5,282 bases of DNA from assembly GCA_005223085.1 (NCBI GenBank), contig NJBP01000085.1, forward strand, positions 1 to 5,282, given 5' to 3'. Both the position numbers and the translations under genes were made by a program. The notes beneath the pieces are model-generated. The model had not been told where the DNA came from. It did no database searches and worked only from the letters and a program-made list of their open reading frames with translations. This document shows positions 1 through 4,881 of this stretch, one piece after another. Source of the DNA: Candidatus Aerophobetes bacterium Ae_b3b. Its GTDB lineage: Bacteria; Aerophobota; Aerophobia; Aerophobales; AE-B3A. Numbering within the stretch: position 1 is the stretch's first letter; each line of letters begins with the position of its first letter.

Positions 1-725
1 GTTACAAAACTGGATGCTCTGGAAGCTAAAAACAAAGCAGGACCCTTTATTTCGTAGGGATCCCCGATTCTTCCCATGGGGGTTAAAGAAGACCAACCTT
101 TCCCATATTTCGGAAACACTTCATCCACAAGGGGTGTTCTCATATATCCCGGAGCAATAGCATTGACTCTTATATTGTACTTTCGCCATTCCGAAGCCAA
201 GGACCTTGTAATCATAATGACCCCAGCTTTGGAGGTGTTGTAAGATATTTGGGGTTGAGGTCTGTTGACAATTAACCCCGACATGGAAGATATATTGATT
301 ACATTACCCTTTTTTTGTTTGATCATTTCCCTTCCCACCACCTGAGCGCAGAGGAAAACTCCGGTCAGGTTAACTTCGATCACCCTGTCCCATTCCTCTT
401 TACTCATCTCTTCCGCAGGTACATTGATAGTAATCCCGGCGTTGTTAATTAAAATATCAATTTTGCCGAACCTATCTTTGGCCACTTTTACCATATTTTC
501 CACATCGGCAACCTTCGTCACATCAGCCTTTATAGCAATAGAGTCTCTGTCAATATTTCGAATATGATCAGTTACTCTGCATGCTGCATCTATGTTTACA
601 TCTACCACTGCCACATCTGCTCCAGCTTCTGCCAGTGCCAGAGCCATTTGCTCCCCCAGCCCCCGAGCCGCACCGGTCACAATTGCCTTTTCACCGCTTA
701 AATCGAACATCTCCTTTACACTCAT
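1..725 (-). CDS. SDR family NAD(P)-dependent oxidoreductase, 3' end missing
   Basis: Classical short-chain dehydrogenase/reductase, a cytoplasmic Rossmann-fold enzyme that oxidises or reduces a hydroxyl/carbonyl group with NAD(P)H. The frame from the ATG at 725 is open for 241 codons and leaves the window. The usual family length is about 250-260, so only the last 10-20 residues are missing. Visible motifs: TGAARGLG cofactor loop (17-24), Asp42 at the end of strand beta-2 (favours NAD over NADP), NNAG (94-97), the structural Asn119 in EVNLTG, catalytic Ser149, Tyr162 and Lys166 (YNTSK), and the RVNAIAPGYMRTP segment (186-198). The start is supported by a GGAGGGGAG purine tract just upstream. 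Substrate is not readable from sequence; sugar/polyol dehydrogenases, gluconate 5-dehydrogenase-like and FabG-like enzymes all share these motifs. It lies downstream of holB on the same strand, but the 342-bp gap makes co-transcription uncertain, and I found no convincing promoter of its own. Confidence 0.93.
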   Translation of the reverse strand, partial: MSVKEMFDLSGEKAIVTGAARGLGEQMALALAEAGADVAVVDVNIDAACRVTDHIRNIDRDSIAIKADVTKVADVENMVKVAKDRFGKIDILINNAGITINVPAEEMSKEEWDRVIEVNLTGVFLCAQVVGREMIKQKKGNVINISSMSGLIVNRPQPQISYNTSKAGVIMITRSLASEWRKYNIRVNAIAPGYMRTPLVDEVFPKYGKGWSSLTPMGRIGDPYEIKGPALFLASRASSFV

Positions 726-750
726 CAAATTCTCCCCTCCCTCTGTCTAC

Positions 751-931
751 TTTTTTCACCACCATTATTCACTCAAAATTTCTGCTTAGACTTTGCCTCA
801 CCTCCTCAACAAAAAGAGCATTCCGCGGGAGTGTTTATCTATATTCAATACAAAATCGCAGCTTCTTGCCACATTTTTTTTCCCATTCATTCTCTTCCCT
901 GATATTGCCTTAACTTTAGCCACATAGCCTC
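751..931. repeat. 181-bp direct tandem duplication, copy 1
   Basis: This block is repeated immediately to the right with a period of 181 bp. By eye the copies differ at two positions: C760 versus A941, and C882 versus T1063 (which changes the T-run from 8 to 9). The positions flanking the unit, 750, 931 and 1112, are all C, so only a single base of microhomology is visible at the junction. Copy 1 contains, at 887-931, a duplicate of the last 14 codons plus stop of holB (EAMWLKLRQYQGRE), detached from the gene. The rest of the unit is holB downstream spacer. The copy ends 25 nt before the SDR start codon, so it forms most of the SDR upstream region. No transposase, terminal inverted repeats or tRNA is visible. 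Confidence 0.95.
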
Positions 932-1112
932 TTTTTTCACAACCATTATTCACTCAAAATTTCTGCTTAGACTTTGCCTCACCTCCTCAACAAAAAGAGC
1001 ATTCCGCGGGAGTGTTTATCTATATTCAATACAAAATCGCAGCTTCTTGCCACATTTTTTTTTCCATTCATTCTCTTCCCTGATATTGCCTTAACTTTAG
1101 CCACATAGCCTC
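932..1112. repeat. 181-bp direct tandem duplication, copy 2
   Basis: Second copy of the 181-bp unit. It includes the true 3' end of holB (1068-1112) and 136 bp of downstream spacer. Together the two copies account for nearly all of the gap between holB and the SDR gene, which holds no supported gene. On the minus strand each copy has a strong Shine-Dalgarno-like GAGGAGGTGA (plus-strand positions 979-988 here, 798-807 in copy 1) with no start codon at a usable distance. I found no clear rho-independent terminator in the unit. Confidence 0.95.
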
Positions 1113-2054
1113 CAGAGCCAGAGATTGATTGACGTTACACTTAAGATAACCTTTTGTCCTTTCCACCGTCTCTATAGCCTCTTTTATAGCACCATAACAG
1201 TAGGTCTCTTTCTCACTTTTTAACTCCTCCATACGGTCATAGTTAACCACTCGCCTGCTTATTCCCTGTTTTAAGATTAAAAGATCCCCAAACCAGAAAA
1301 TGATAATATCAAGAATTCTCTCTAGCTCAGTAGTTCCATAATCTTTGCATTTGCTCACCCATTGGAAAATATCTTCCAGACTTATTTTTTTACTCAGAAT
1401 ATCCAGGACAACCTCTCTGGTCTTTAATATATTCTCATCTTTTATCAAGCTCAATACCTCCCCCACTCTTCCTCTGGCCAATTTTTTTATAAGGTCTGCC
1501 TTGCGGGAGTCCGGGGGTAAATAATCGGCTATAATCGAATCTAAGGCTTCAGAAGAAAGAGGAAAGAAACGAATAATTTCGCAGCGAGAAAGGATGGTAG
1601 GAAGCAGTCTTTCTTGAGTTTTGCTAATTAATATAAAAACAGTATCTGGGGGAGGCTCCTCCAGTATCTTAAGCAGGGAATTAGCCGCCTCTAGAGTGAG
1701 CTTATCTGCCTCTTTTATAATCCAAACCTTTTTCTTTCCCTCAAAGAGCTTATATCCTGTCTGTCTTTTTAAATCTCTAATCTGCTCGATCTTTATGGAG
1801 CCTTCTTCCGGGATTATAACTCGCACATCTGGATGATTCAGATGATCGATCTTTCGACAAGAGGAACAACGGTCACAGCTATCTAGCTGGTCGCTCTTAC
1901 AATTCAATATCTTGGTAAAGGTTAAGGCAGTGAGCGCCTTCCCAACCCCCGTGGGGCCCACAAACAAATAGGCCCCGGAGAGAGATGAAGTAGCTATCTC
2001 TTTCTGCAGAATTTTTATAGCCCGAGCTTGACCCTTTATCTCTTCAAAAGACAT
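1068..2054 (-). CDS. holB: DNA polymerase III subunit delta' (clamp loader)
   Basis: Encodes a 328-residue AAA+ protein of the delta'/gamma/tau family, a subunit of the clamp loader that places the beta sliding clamp on primed DNA. Domains in order: AAA+ domain with an intact Walker A GPTGVGK (33-39); a zinc-finger-like cysteine set C52, C60, C63, C66; Walker B-like strand VWIIKEADKLT (110-120); the conserved LLKILEEPP (127-135); the SRC motif (156-158) that contacts ATP in a neighbouring subunit; then a lid and a helical C-terminal collar (about 210-328). The length fits delta' and is too short for tau/DnaX. The Walker A is intact, unlike the degenerate loop of the E. coli protein, so nucleotide binding is possible. 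The start ATG at 2054 gives the typical MSFEEIKGQ opening, with only a weak GAGAG upstream. It follows tmk by 17 nt, so the two are probably co-transcribed. The last 45 bp lie in the 181-bp tandem duplication. Confidence 0.93.
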   Translation of the reverse strand: MSFEEIKGQARAIKILQKEIATSSLSGAYLFVGPTGVGKALTALTFTKILNCKSDQLDSCDRCSSCRKIDHLNHPDVRVIIPEEGSIKIEQIRDLKRQTGYKLFEGKKKVWIIKEADKLTLEAANSLLKILEEPPPDTVFILISKTQERLLPTILSRCEIIRFFPLSSEALDSIIADYLPPDSRKADLIKKLARGRVGEVLSLIKDENILKTREVVLDILSKKISLEDIFQWVSKCKDYGTTELERILDIIIFWFGDLLILKQGISRRVVNYDRMEELKSEKETYCYGAIKEAIETVERTKGYLKCNVNQSLALEAMWLKLRQYQGRE

Positions 2055-2071
2055 AAATTCTCTCTTAACTT

Positions 2072-2680
2072 TTATAGATATTTTAATATTATCTTTCTTA
2101 TTGCCAAATGGATTTCTTTAGGACTGCCTTCCCCGTTCATTATCTTTATTCTCTCAGGATGCAATTTAGCCAGCTCAAGATACCCTTGACGAACCCGGTG
2201 ATGAAAATCAATTTCTTCTCTTTCTATCCTATCCTTTTTTTTTGCACGCTGTCTGGCTAGGTCAGGATTAATATCGAGAAGGAAAGTTATCTCAGGCAGG
2301 ATACCCTGGGTTGCTTTTTCATTCAAGGCCTCTATCCAGGCTATATCTAATCCTCTCCCGTATCCCTGATAGGCCACGGTGGCGTCACTAAAACGATCCG
2401 AGATTACAATTTTCCTGGCCTCTAAAGCGAGCTTGATTACTTGTCTCACGTGTTCTGCCCGATCAGCTAAATAAAGGAAAAACTCGCTGATGCTACTTAT
2501 CCGAGATGAAGGCCGAAGGAGAATGAGCTTGATCTTTTGCCCCACCCGAGTTCCTCCCGGCTCACAGGTCTTGACCACCTCATAGTTCATTTTTTCAAGA
2601 TACTCAGCCAGAAGCTTAACCTGACTACTTTTTCCACTCTTATCTATTCCTTCAAAGCTGATGAACAATGGTTCCTCCAT
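2072..2680 (-). CDS. tmk: Thymidylate (dTMP) kinase
   Basis: Phosphorylates dTMP to dTDP with ATP, the step before dTTP in DNA precursor synthesis; cytoplasmic. The 202-residue length is normal for the family. Motifs: P-loop FEGIDKSGKSSQ (9-20), the EPGGT dTMP-binding loop (40-44), DRF (95-97) followed by ATVAYQGYGRGLD, and the basic LID RQRAKKKDRIE (143-153) before DFHHRVRQGYLEL. The P-loop is unusual: Lys14 replaces the common Gly/Ala/Arg, and it ends KSS rather than KST or KTT. The ATG at 2680 has no good ribosome binding site upstream. GGAGG at 2678-2674 lies inside the first codons and is 5 nt from a TTG at 2668, so the true start may be codon 5, giving a family-typical M-FISFEGIDKSGK beginning. 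A promoter sits at 2710-2738. First gene of the likely tmk-holB operon. Confidence 0.95.
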   Translation of the reverse strand: MEEPLFISFEGIDKSGKSSQVKLLAEYLEKMNYEVVKTCEPGGTRVGQKIKLILLRPSSRISSISEFFLYLADRAEHVRQVIKLALEARKIVISDRFSDATVAYQGYGRGLDIAWIEALNEKATQGILPEITFLLDINPDLARQRAKKKDRIEREEIDFHHRVRQGYLELAKLHPERIKIMNGEGSPKEIHLAIRKIILKYL

Positions 2681-2709
2681 TTACACTGATTATTTTGAGA
2701 GCTTTTCCA

Positions 2710-2738
2710 TATATACCAGTCTCAGAAAGGCGTGTCAA
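2710..2738 (-). promoter_or_regulatory. Sigma-70-type promoter for tmk-holB
   Basis: On the minus strand a perfect -35 TTGACA (2738-2733) is followed by a 17-nt spacer and a TATATA -10 (2715-2710, four of six consensus positions). The predicted transcription start near 2703 would give a leader of about 23 nt before the ATG of tmk, or about 35 nt before the alternative TTG start. Confidence 0.7.
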
Positions 2739-2793
2739 ATGCGGTGAACTTGACTAGAGCAATATCATCACCCCCTCCTTGGCGCCTCCTCAC

Positions 2794-2822
2794 TTGACAA
2801 AGTTCAAAGGGAAACATAGGAT
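2794..2822 (+). promoter_or_regulatory. Sigma-70-type promoter for the methyltransferase gene
   Basis: A perfect -35 TTGACA (2794-2799), a 17-nt spacer and a TAGGAT -10 (2817-2822, four of six consensus positions) face the methyltransferase gene, predicting a start near 2829 and a leader of about 40 nt. A TATAAT at 2833-2838 matches the -10 consensus perfectly but has no -35 at the right distance. This promoter is divergent from that of tmk, with about 55 bp between the two -35 boxes. Confidence 0.55.
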
Positions 2823-2868
2823 AGCGCACGGTTATAATAATTGATACCCCACCCTGTTTAGGATACAA

Positions 2869-3396
2869 ATGATTATTCTTTTGGTGATTGGATTAGCGGT
2901 TGTGGCATTCGTAGCATCAAAATTCTGGACCGTTTTCATCGGTGCTGGATGGAGTCCCACTCCCTTACCCACTGTGAGAAGAATGCTCTCCTTAGCCGAG
3001 GTCAAGCCTGAAGACATCGTCTATGATCTGGGATGCGGGGACGGAAGGATTATAATCATAGCCACCAGAGAATACGGCGCTAGATCCATAGGCATAGAAG
3101 CCGATCCTTTCCGCTACCTTTATACCTGGGTGAGGATAATAATTTCAGGGTTAAGCAAAAAAACGGGCCTCATCTGGGGGAATTTTTTTCGCAAGGATTT
3201 AAGTGAAGCGACTATAGTTACTCTTTTTTTGTCTCAGGCCGCCAATAATAATTTAAGGAAAAAGCTGAGCCAAGAACTTAAGCCTGGAACCCGCATAGTT
3301 TCCTACTACTGGACTTTTAATGGTTGGAGACCTAAAAAGGTGGATAGAAAATTCGGGGTGTATCTCTATGAAATTGGCAGTGAAACTGACACCTGA
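2869..3396 (+). CDS. Membrane-anchored SAM-dependent methyltransferase, FAM173-like
   Basis: A 175-residue protein with one N-terminal hydrophobic segment (about residues 2-24), so probably tethered to the inner face of the membrane, followed by a compact class I methyltransferase fold. The SAM-binding motif I DLGCGDGR is at 53-60, and the acidic residue that binds the SAM ribose is probably Glu77 in GIEADP. Before the fold comes a segment of the type WSPTPLPTVRRMLSLAEVKPED (28-49). From memory, the order hydrophobic anchor, PTP-x-x-VRRML element, YDLGCGDGR and a late LSQAANNNLRKKLSQELKPGTRIVSY resembles the FAM173 lysine methyltransferases (ANTKMT/ATPSCKMT), which modify mitochondrial membrane proteins, and related small prokaryotic proteins. 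The bacterial substrate is unknown. The start has a weak AGGA (2860-2863) 5 nt upstream. It appears monocistronic. Methyltransferase is well supported; protein-lysine specificity is inference. Confidence 0.8.
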   Translation: MIILLVIGLAVVAFVASKFWTVFIGAGWSPTPLPTVRRMLSLAEVKPEDIVYDLGCGDGRIIIIATREYGARSIGIEADPFRYLYTWVRIIISGLSKKTGLIWGNFFRKDLSEATIVTLFLSQAANNNLRKKLSQELKPGTRIVSYYWTFNGWRPKKVDRKFGVYLYEIGSETDT

Positions 3397-3453
3397 ATCG
3401 GGAGCTTCGGTATTGATTTTTAGGTTATTCCGAACAAAAATGATCGAACGCAC

Positions 3454-3481
3454 TTGACGCCAGTTTTTCACCCGATATACT
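3454..3481 (+). promoter_or_regulatory. Sigma-70-type promoter for the MNT-HEPN operon
   Basis: -35 TTGACG (3454-3459, five of six consensus positions), 16-nt spacer, -10 TATACT (3476-3481, five of six). The predicted start near 3488-3490 lies just before the palindromic repeats, leaving a leader of about 42 nt that consists mostly of the operator-like sequence. Confidence 0.65.
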
Positions 3482-3490
3482 ACAACTGAA

Positions 3491-3524
3491 TCTAATTTAT
3501 TAAACTTAAGTCTAATAAATTAGA
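3491..3524 (+). promoter_or_regulatory. Paired palindromic operator for the MNT-HEPN operon
   Basis: Two boxes of the form TCTAAT-N2-ATTAGA lie 20 bp apart: TCTAATTTATTAAA (3491-3504, one mismatch) and TCTAATAAATTAGA (3511-3524, perfect half-sites). Across both boxes there is also a perfect 12-bp inverted repeat, TCTAATTTATTA (3491-3502) with TAATAAATTAGA (3513-3524). The 20-bp spacing is about two helical turns, as expected for two dimers on the same DNA face. The sites lie between the -10 and the start codon of a gene encoding a winged-helix protein, so autorepression is the natural reading. In RNA the 12-bp stem would end 7 nt before the ATG and could also limit translation. Confidence 0.65.
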
Positions 3525-3531
3525 CAAACCT

Positions 3532-4086
3532 ATGACTAGCCATTTATATTCAATATTTACTGAAACCAACACTTTAAAGATTCTGGGATATGTTATAGAA
3601 AATCCTGGCAGGGAATTTATTGAGAAGGAAATCCAAAAAGCAACCGGCATCAGCAAAGCAGGAGTTAATTTAGCCTTAAGGAGGCTGGCTCAAAAGAGGC
3701 TCGTTGAAAGGAAACCAAGAGGAAGGATGTATTTTTACACAACCCAAGTTAACAATCCTCTTATTAAACAGTTAAAGATTCTCAAGAATATGGCTCGATT
3801 ATCGCCTTTGGTAAAAAAACTAAAAGATCTAAGCCAAAAAATAATTCTTTTTGGCAGTTGGAGCAGGGGAGAGAATCTAAAAGACAGCGACATCGACCTT
3901 TGTCTCCTCACCAACTCAGCCGAAGAAGTTCAGCAAATTGTAAAAAAAAGTAGCCTGAGGAATAAACTCCAGCTAATCATCCGAACTCCCACAGGCTTTG
4001 CTGAGCTAGAAAAGAAAGACCCTGTCTTCTTTAAAGAAATAGACAGGGGCATAGTACTCTTTTCTAAAGAAAGCTATGAATCCTGA
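3532..4086 (+). CDS. Winged-helix/MNT-domain nucleotidyltransferase, likely antitoxin
   Basis: A 184-residue two-domain protein. Residues about 13-75 form a winged helix-turn-helix of the MarR/ArsR type (LKILGYVIENPGREF, then EIQKATGISKAGVNLALRRLAQ, wing VERKPRGRMYFY). Residues about 100-180 form a minimal nucleotidyltransferase (MNT) with GSWSRGE (108-114) and SDIDL (119-123), the metal-binding GS...DxD signature, ending in FFKEIDRGIVLF. In characterised MntA/HepT pairs the MNT protein neutralises the HEPN ribonuclease by adding AMP to it. Here the DNA-binding domain suggests that it also represses its own operon through the TCTAAT boxes upstream. The third catalytic carboxylate is not obvious: the expected strand reads KLQLIIRTP with Gln147. 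No Shine-Dalgarno precedes the ATG at 3532. The 3' end overlaps the HEPN gene by 11 nt, so the two are coupled. The domain call is firm; the antitoxin role is inferred from the pair. Confidence 0.87.
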   Translation: MTSHLYSIFTETNTLKILGYVIENPGREFIEKEIQKATGISKAGVNLALRRLAQKRLVERKPRGRMYFYTTQVNNPLIKQLKILKNMARLSPLVKKLKDLSQKIILFGSWSRGENLKDSDIDLCLLTNSAEEVQQIVKKSSLRNKLQLIIRTPTGFAELEKKDPVFFKEIDRGIVLFSKESYES

Positions 4087-4510
4087 GTTTGAAAAGTGTT
4101 TGAAAAGAGGGAAAATCAGGGTTTTTTCAAGAGGAAAAGCTCTGGTTGATAAAGAGATACGCACGGCTCGCTCTGATTTAGAGGAGGCTCAAGAGAGCTT
4201 CAGAAGGGTTAAATACAAATGGTCAACTGTCCAGTCCTACTATTCAATGTTTCACAGCGCAAGGGCTCTCGTTTATAACAAAAATTATCGCGAAAGAAGC
4301 CACTACTGTTTAATAGTGGCCCTGAAAGCTCTTTACGTGCAGACTAAACAACTGAGCTTCCCCTTAGTTGAGGCTTTACAAAAAGGCAAAACTTTAAGAG
4401 AACAGGGAGATTACTACGGTGATTTTTCTAAAACCACCGCTTATGAACTTCTGGAAAGTACTAAAGAATTTCTCGATAAAGCAAGTGAAATTTTGGAACA
4501 GAGAACATAA
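4076..4510 (+). CDS. HEPN domain protein, likely toxin of the MNT-HEPN pair
   Basis: A 144-residue, mostly helical protein of the HEPN superfamily, members of which are often ribonucleases in toxin-antitoxin and defence systems. Features typical of the general HEPN family rather than DUF86 HepT: QSYYSMFHSARALVYNKNYRERSHYCLIVALKALY (53-87), then LREQGDYYGDFS (107-118) and a final helix TAYELLESTKEFLDKASEIL. His76 is the candidate catalytic residue, with Arg72 and Arg74 close by. The spacing from Arg72 is RX3H, shorter than the RX4-6H of proven HEPN nucleases, and the HXY tyrosine modified in HepT is absent, although Tyr77 directly follows the His. It starts inside the antitoxin gene (ATG at 4076, overlap 11 nt), the usual order and coupling for such pairs. 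It could be an active RNase toxin or a non-nucleolytic HEPN partner; sequence alone cannot decide. Confidence 0.85.
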   Translation: MNPEFEKCLKRGKIRVFSRGKALVDKEIRTARSDLEEAQESFRRVKYKWSTVQSYYSMFHSARALVYNKNYRERSHYCLIVALKALYVQTKQLSFPLVEALQKGKTLREQGDYYGDFSKTTAYELLESTKEFLDKASEILEQRT

Positions 4511-4643
4511 ACCCCTTCCAAAATCCTTCCCTGGAGTCTACACCATAAAAGAGCGGCACAAAAAAGTTGCATGAAGTAATGAACTTTATCGCTCAGATAG
4601 GAAATAGCATCTCAAATTGCTCTTCAAGGAGAAAGTGAGTGTC

Positions 4644-4787
4644 ATGGCTTTCAAAGCAGGATTCATAGTTATAGCATCTGATGCTAATCCTAATAAAGAC
4701 AGAGTCTTGATCAAAACCTCTAAATTTGAGTTGACCACGGTATTAGTTGAGCTGATGAATCTTGTGGGTCAAGGGCTTGACAGATGA
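4644..4787 (+). pseudogene. Small ORF resembling the N-terminal part of a small conserved protein
   Basis: A 47-codon frame from the ATG at 4644 to TGA at 4785-4787, reading MAFKAGFIVIASDANPNK... and ending LVGQGLDR. An in-frame GTG at 4635 is an alternative start. AGGAG lies at 4627-4631, a little far (12 nt) from the ATG and rather close (3 nt) to the GTG. The opening KAGFIVIASDANPNKDRVLIKTSKFELTTVLV has an alternating hydrophobic pattern and, from memory, resembles the start of small proteins of about 100 residues such as DUF6506. If so, the gene has lost its second half, perhaps with an internal deletion after residue 35 since LMNLVGQGLDR looks like a later helix. It could instead be an intact microprotein. 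It contains a perfect TAGCATC-T-GATGCTA palindrome (4672-4686). No function can be assigned. The preceding 4511-4643 holds no gene or terminator that I can see. Confidence 0.45.
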
Positions 4788-4793
4788 AAATAT

Positions 4794-4807
4794 TTTATTA
4801 TAATAAA
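4794..4807 (+). promoter_or_regulatory. Palindrome upstream of the marR-type promoter (operator candidate)
   Basis: TTTATTATAATAAA is a perfect 14-bp palindrome ending just before the -35 box at 4809. Part of it recurs in the -10 region: TTATAATAAATTT occurs at 4798-4810 and again at 4830-4842, 32 bp apart (about three helical turns). MarR proteins usually bind AT-rich palindromes near their own promoter, so this is a candidate operator. Confidence 0.5.
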
Positions 4808-4808
4808 T

Positions 4809-4836
4809 TTGACAATTGAGAATATTAATTTATAAT
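4809..4836 (+). promoter_or_regulatory. Consensus sigma-70 promoter of the MarR-family gene
   Basis: Perfect -35 TTGACA (4809-4814) and perfect -10 TATAAT (4831-4836) with a 16-nt spacer, predicting transcription from about 4843 and a leader of about 39 nt. Such a strong promoter on a regulator gene suggests that it is normally held down by repression. Confidence 0.75.
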
Positions 4837-4841
4837 AAATT
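4827..4841 (+). promoter_or_regulatory. Palindrome covering the -10 box (operator candidate)
   Basis: AATTTAT-A-ATAAATT is a perfect inverted repeat with one central base that covers the whole -10 box. A protein bound here would block RNA polymerase. A wider inverted pair, ATTTGACA (4807-4814) with TGTCAAAT (4848-4855), brackets the promoter. The region is very AT-rich, so chance palindromes are more likely than usual. Confidence 0.5.
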
Positions 4842-4881
4842 TTAATATGTCAAATATTTTGAAGCGCGACGGAGGGTTAAG

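Noticed and set aside
581-913. 110-codon plus-strand frame rich in Leu, Pro and His, and an overlapping 65-codon frame from 592
   Set aside because: Both are antisense to the SDR start region and run into the tandem repeat; composition is unlike a real protein and the SDR frame has all family motifs.
1020-1067. Tiny frame beginning right after the holB stop (MEKKMWQEAAILY)
   Set aside because: Only 13 codons, follows a poly-A run, and no recognisable protein. A one-base shift in the A-run would give only 29 codons.
750-1112. CRISPR array or insertion sequence as the explanation of the repeat
   Set aside because: Only two head-to-tail copies without spacers, no transposase and no terminal inverted repeats.
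1621-1836. 71-codon plus-strand frame
   Set aside because: Antisense to the conserved AAA+ region of holB; no motif of its own.
2833-2838. TATAAT as the main -10 of the methyltransferase promoter
   Set aside because: No acceptable -35 at 15-19 nt upstream; the TTGACA at 2794 is 33 nt away and pairs better with TAGGAT at 2817.
2832-3017. 61-codon minus-strand frame over the methyltransferase start
   Set aside because: Antisense to the methyltransferase SAM-binding region; no family features.
3397-3440. Terminator after the methyltransferase gene
   Set aside because: There is a short T-run (about 3417-3421) but I could not find a stable stem before it.
3253-3471. 72-codon minus-strand frame at the methyltransferase 3' end
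   Set aside because: Overlaps the real gene and the MNT-HEPN promoter region; no protein-like features.
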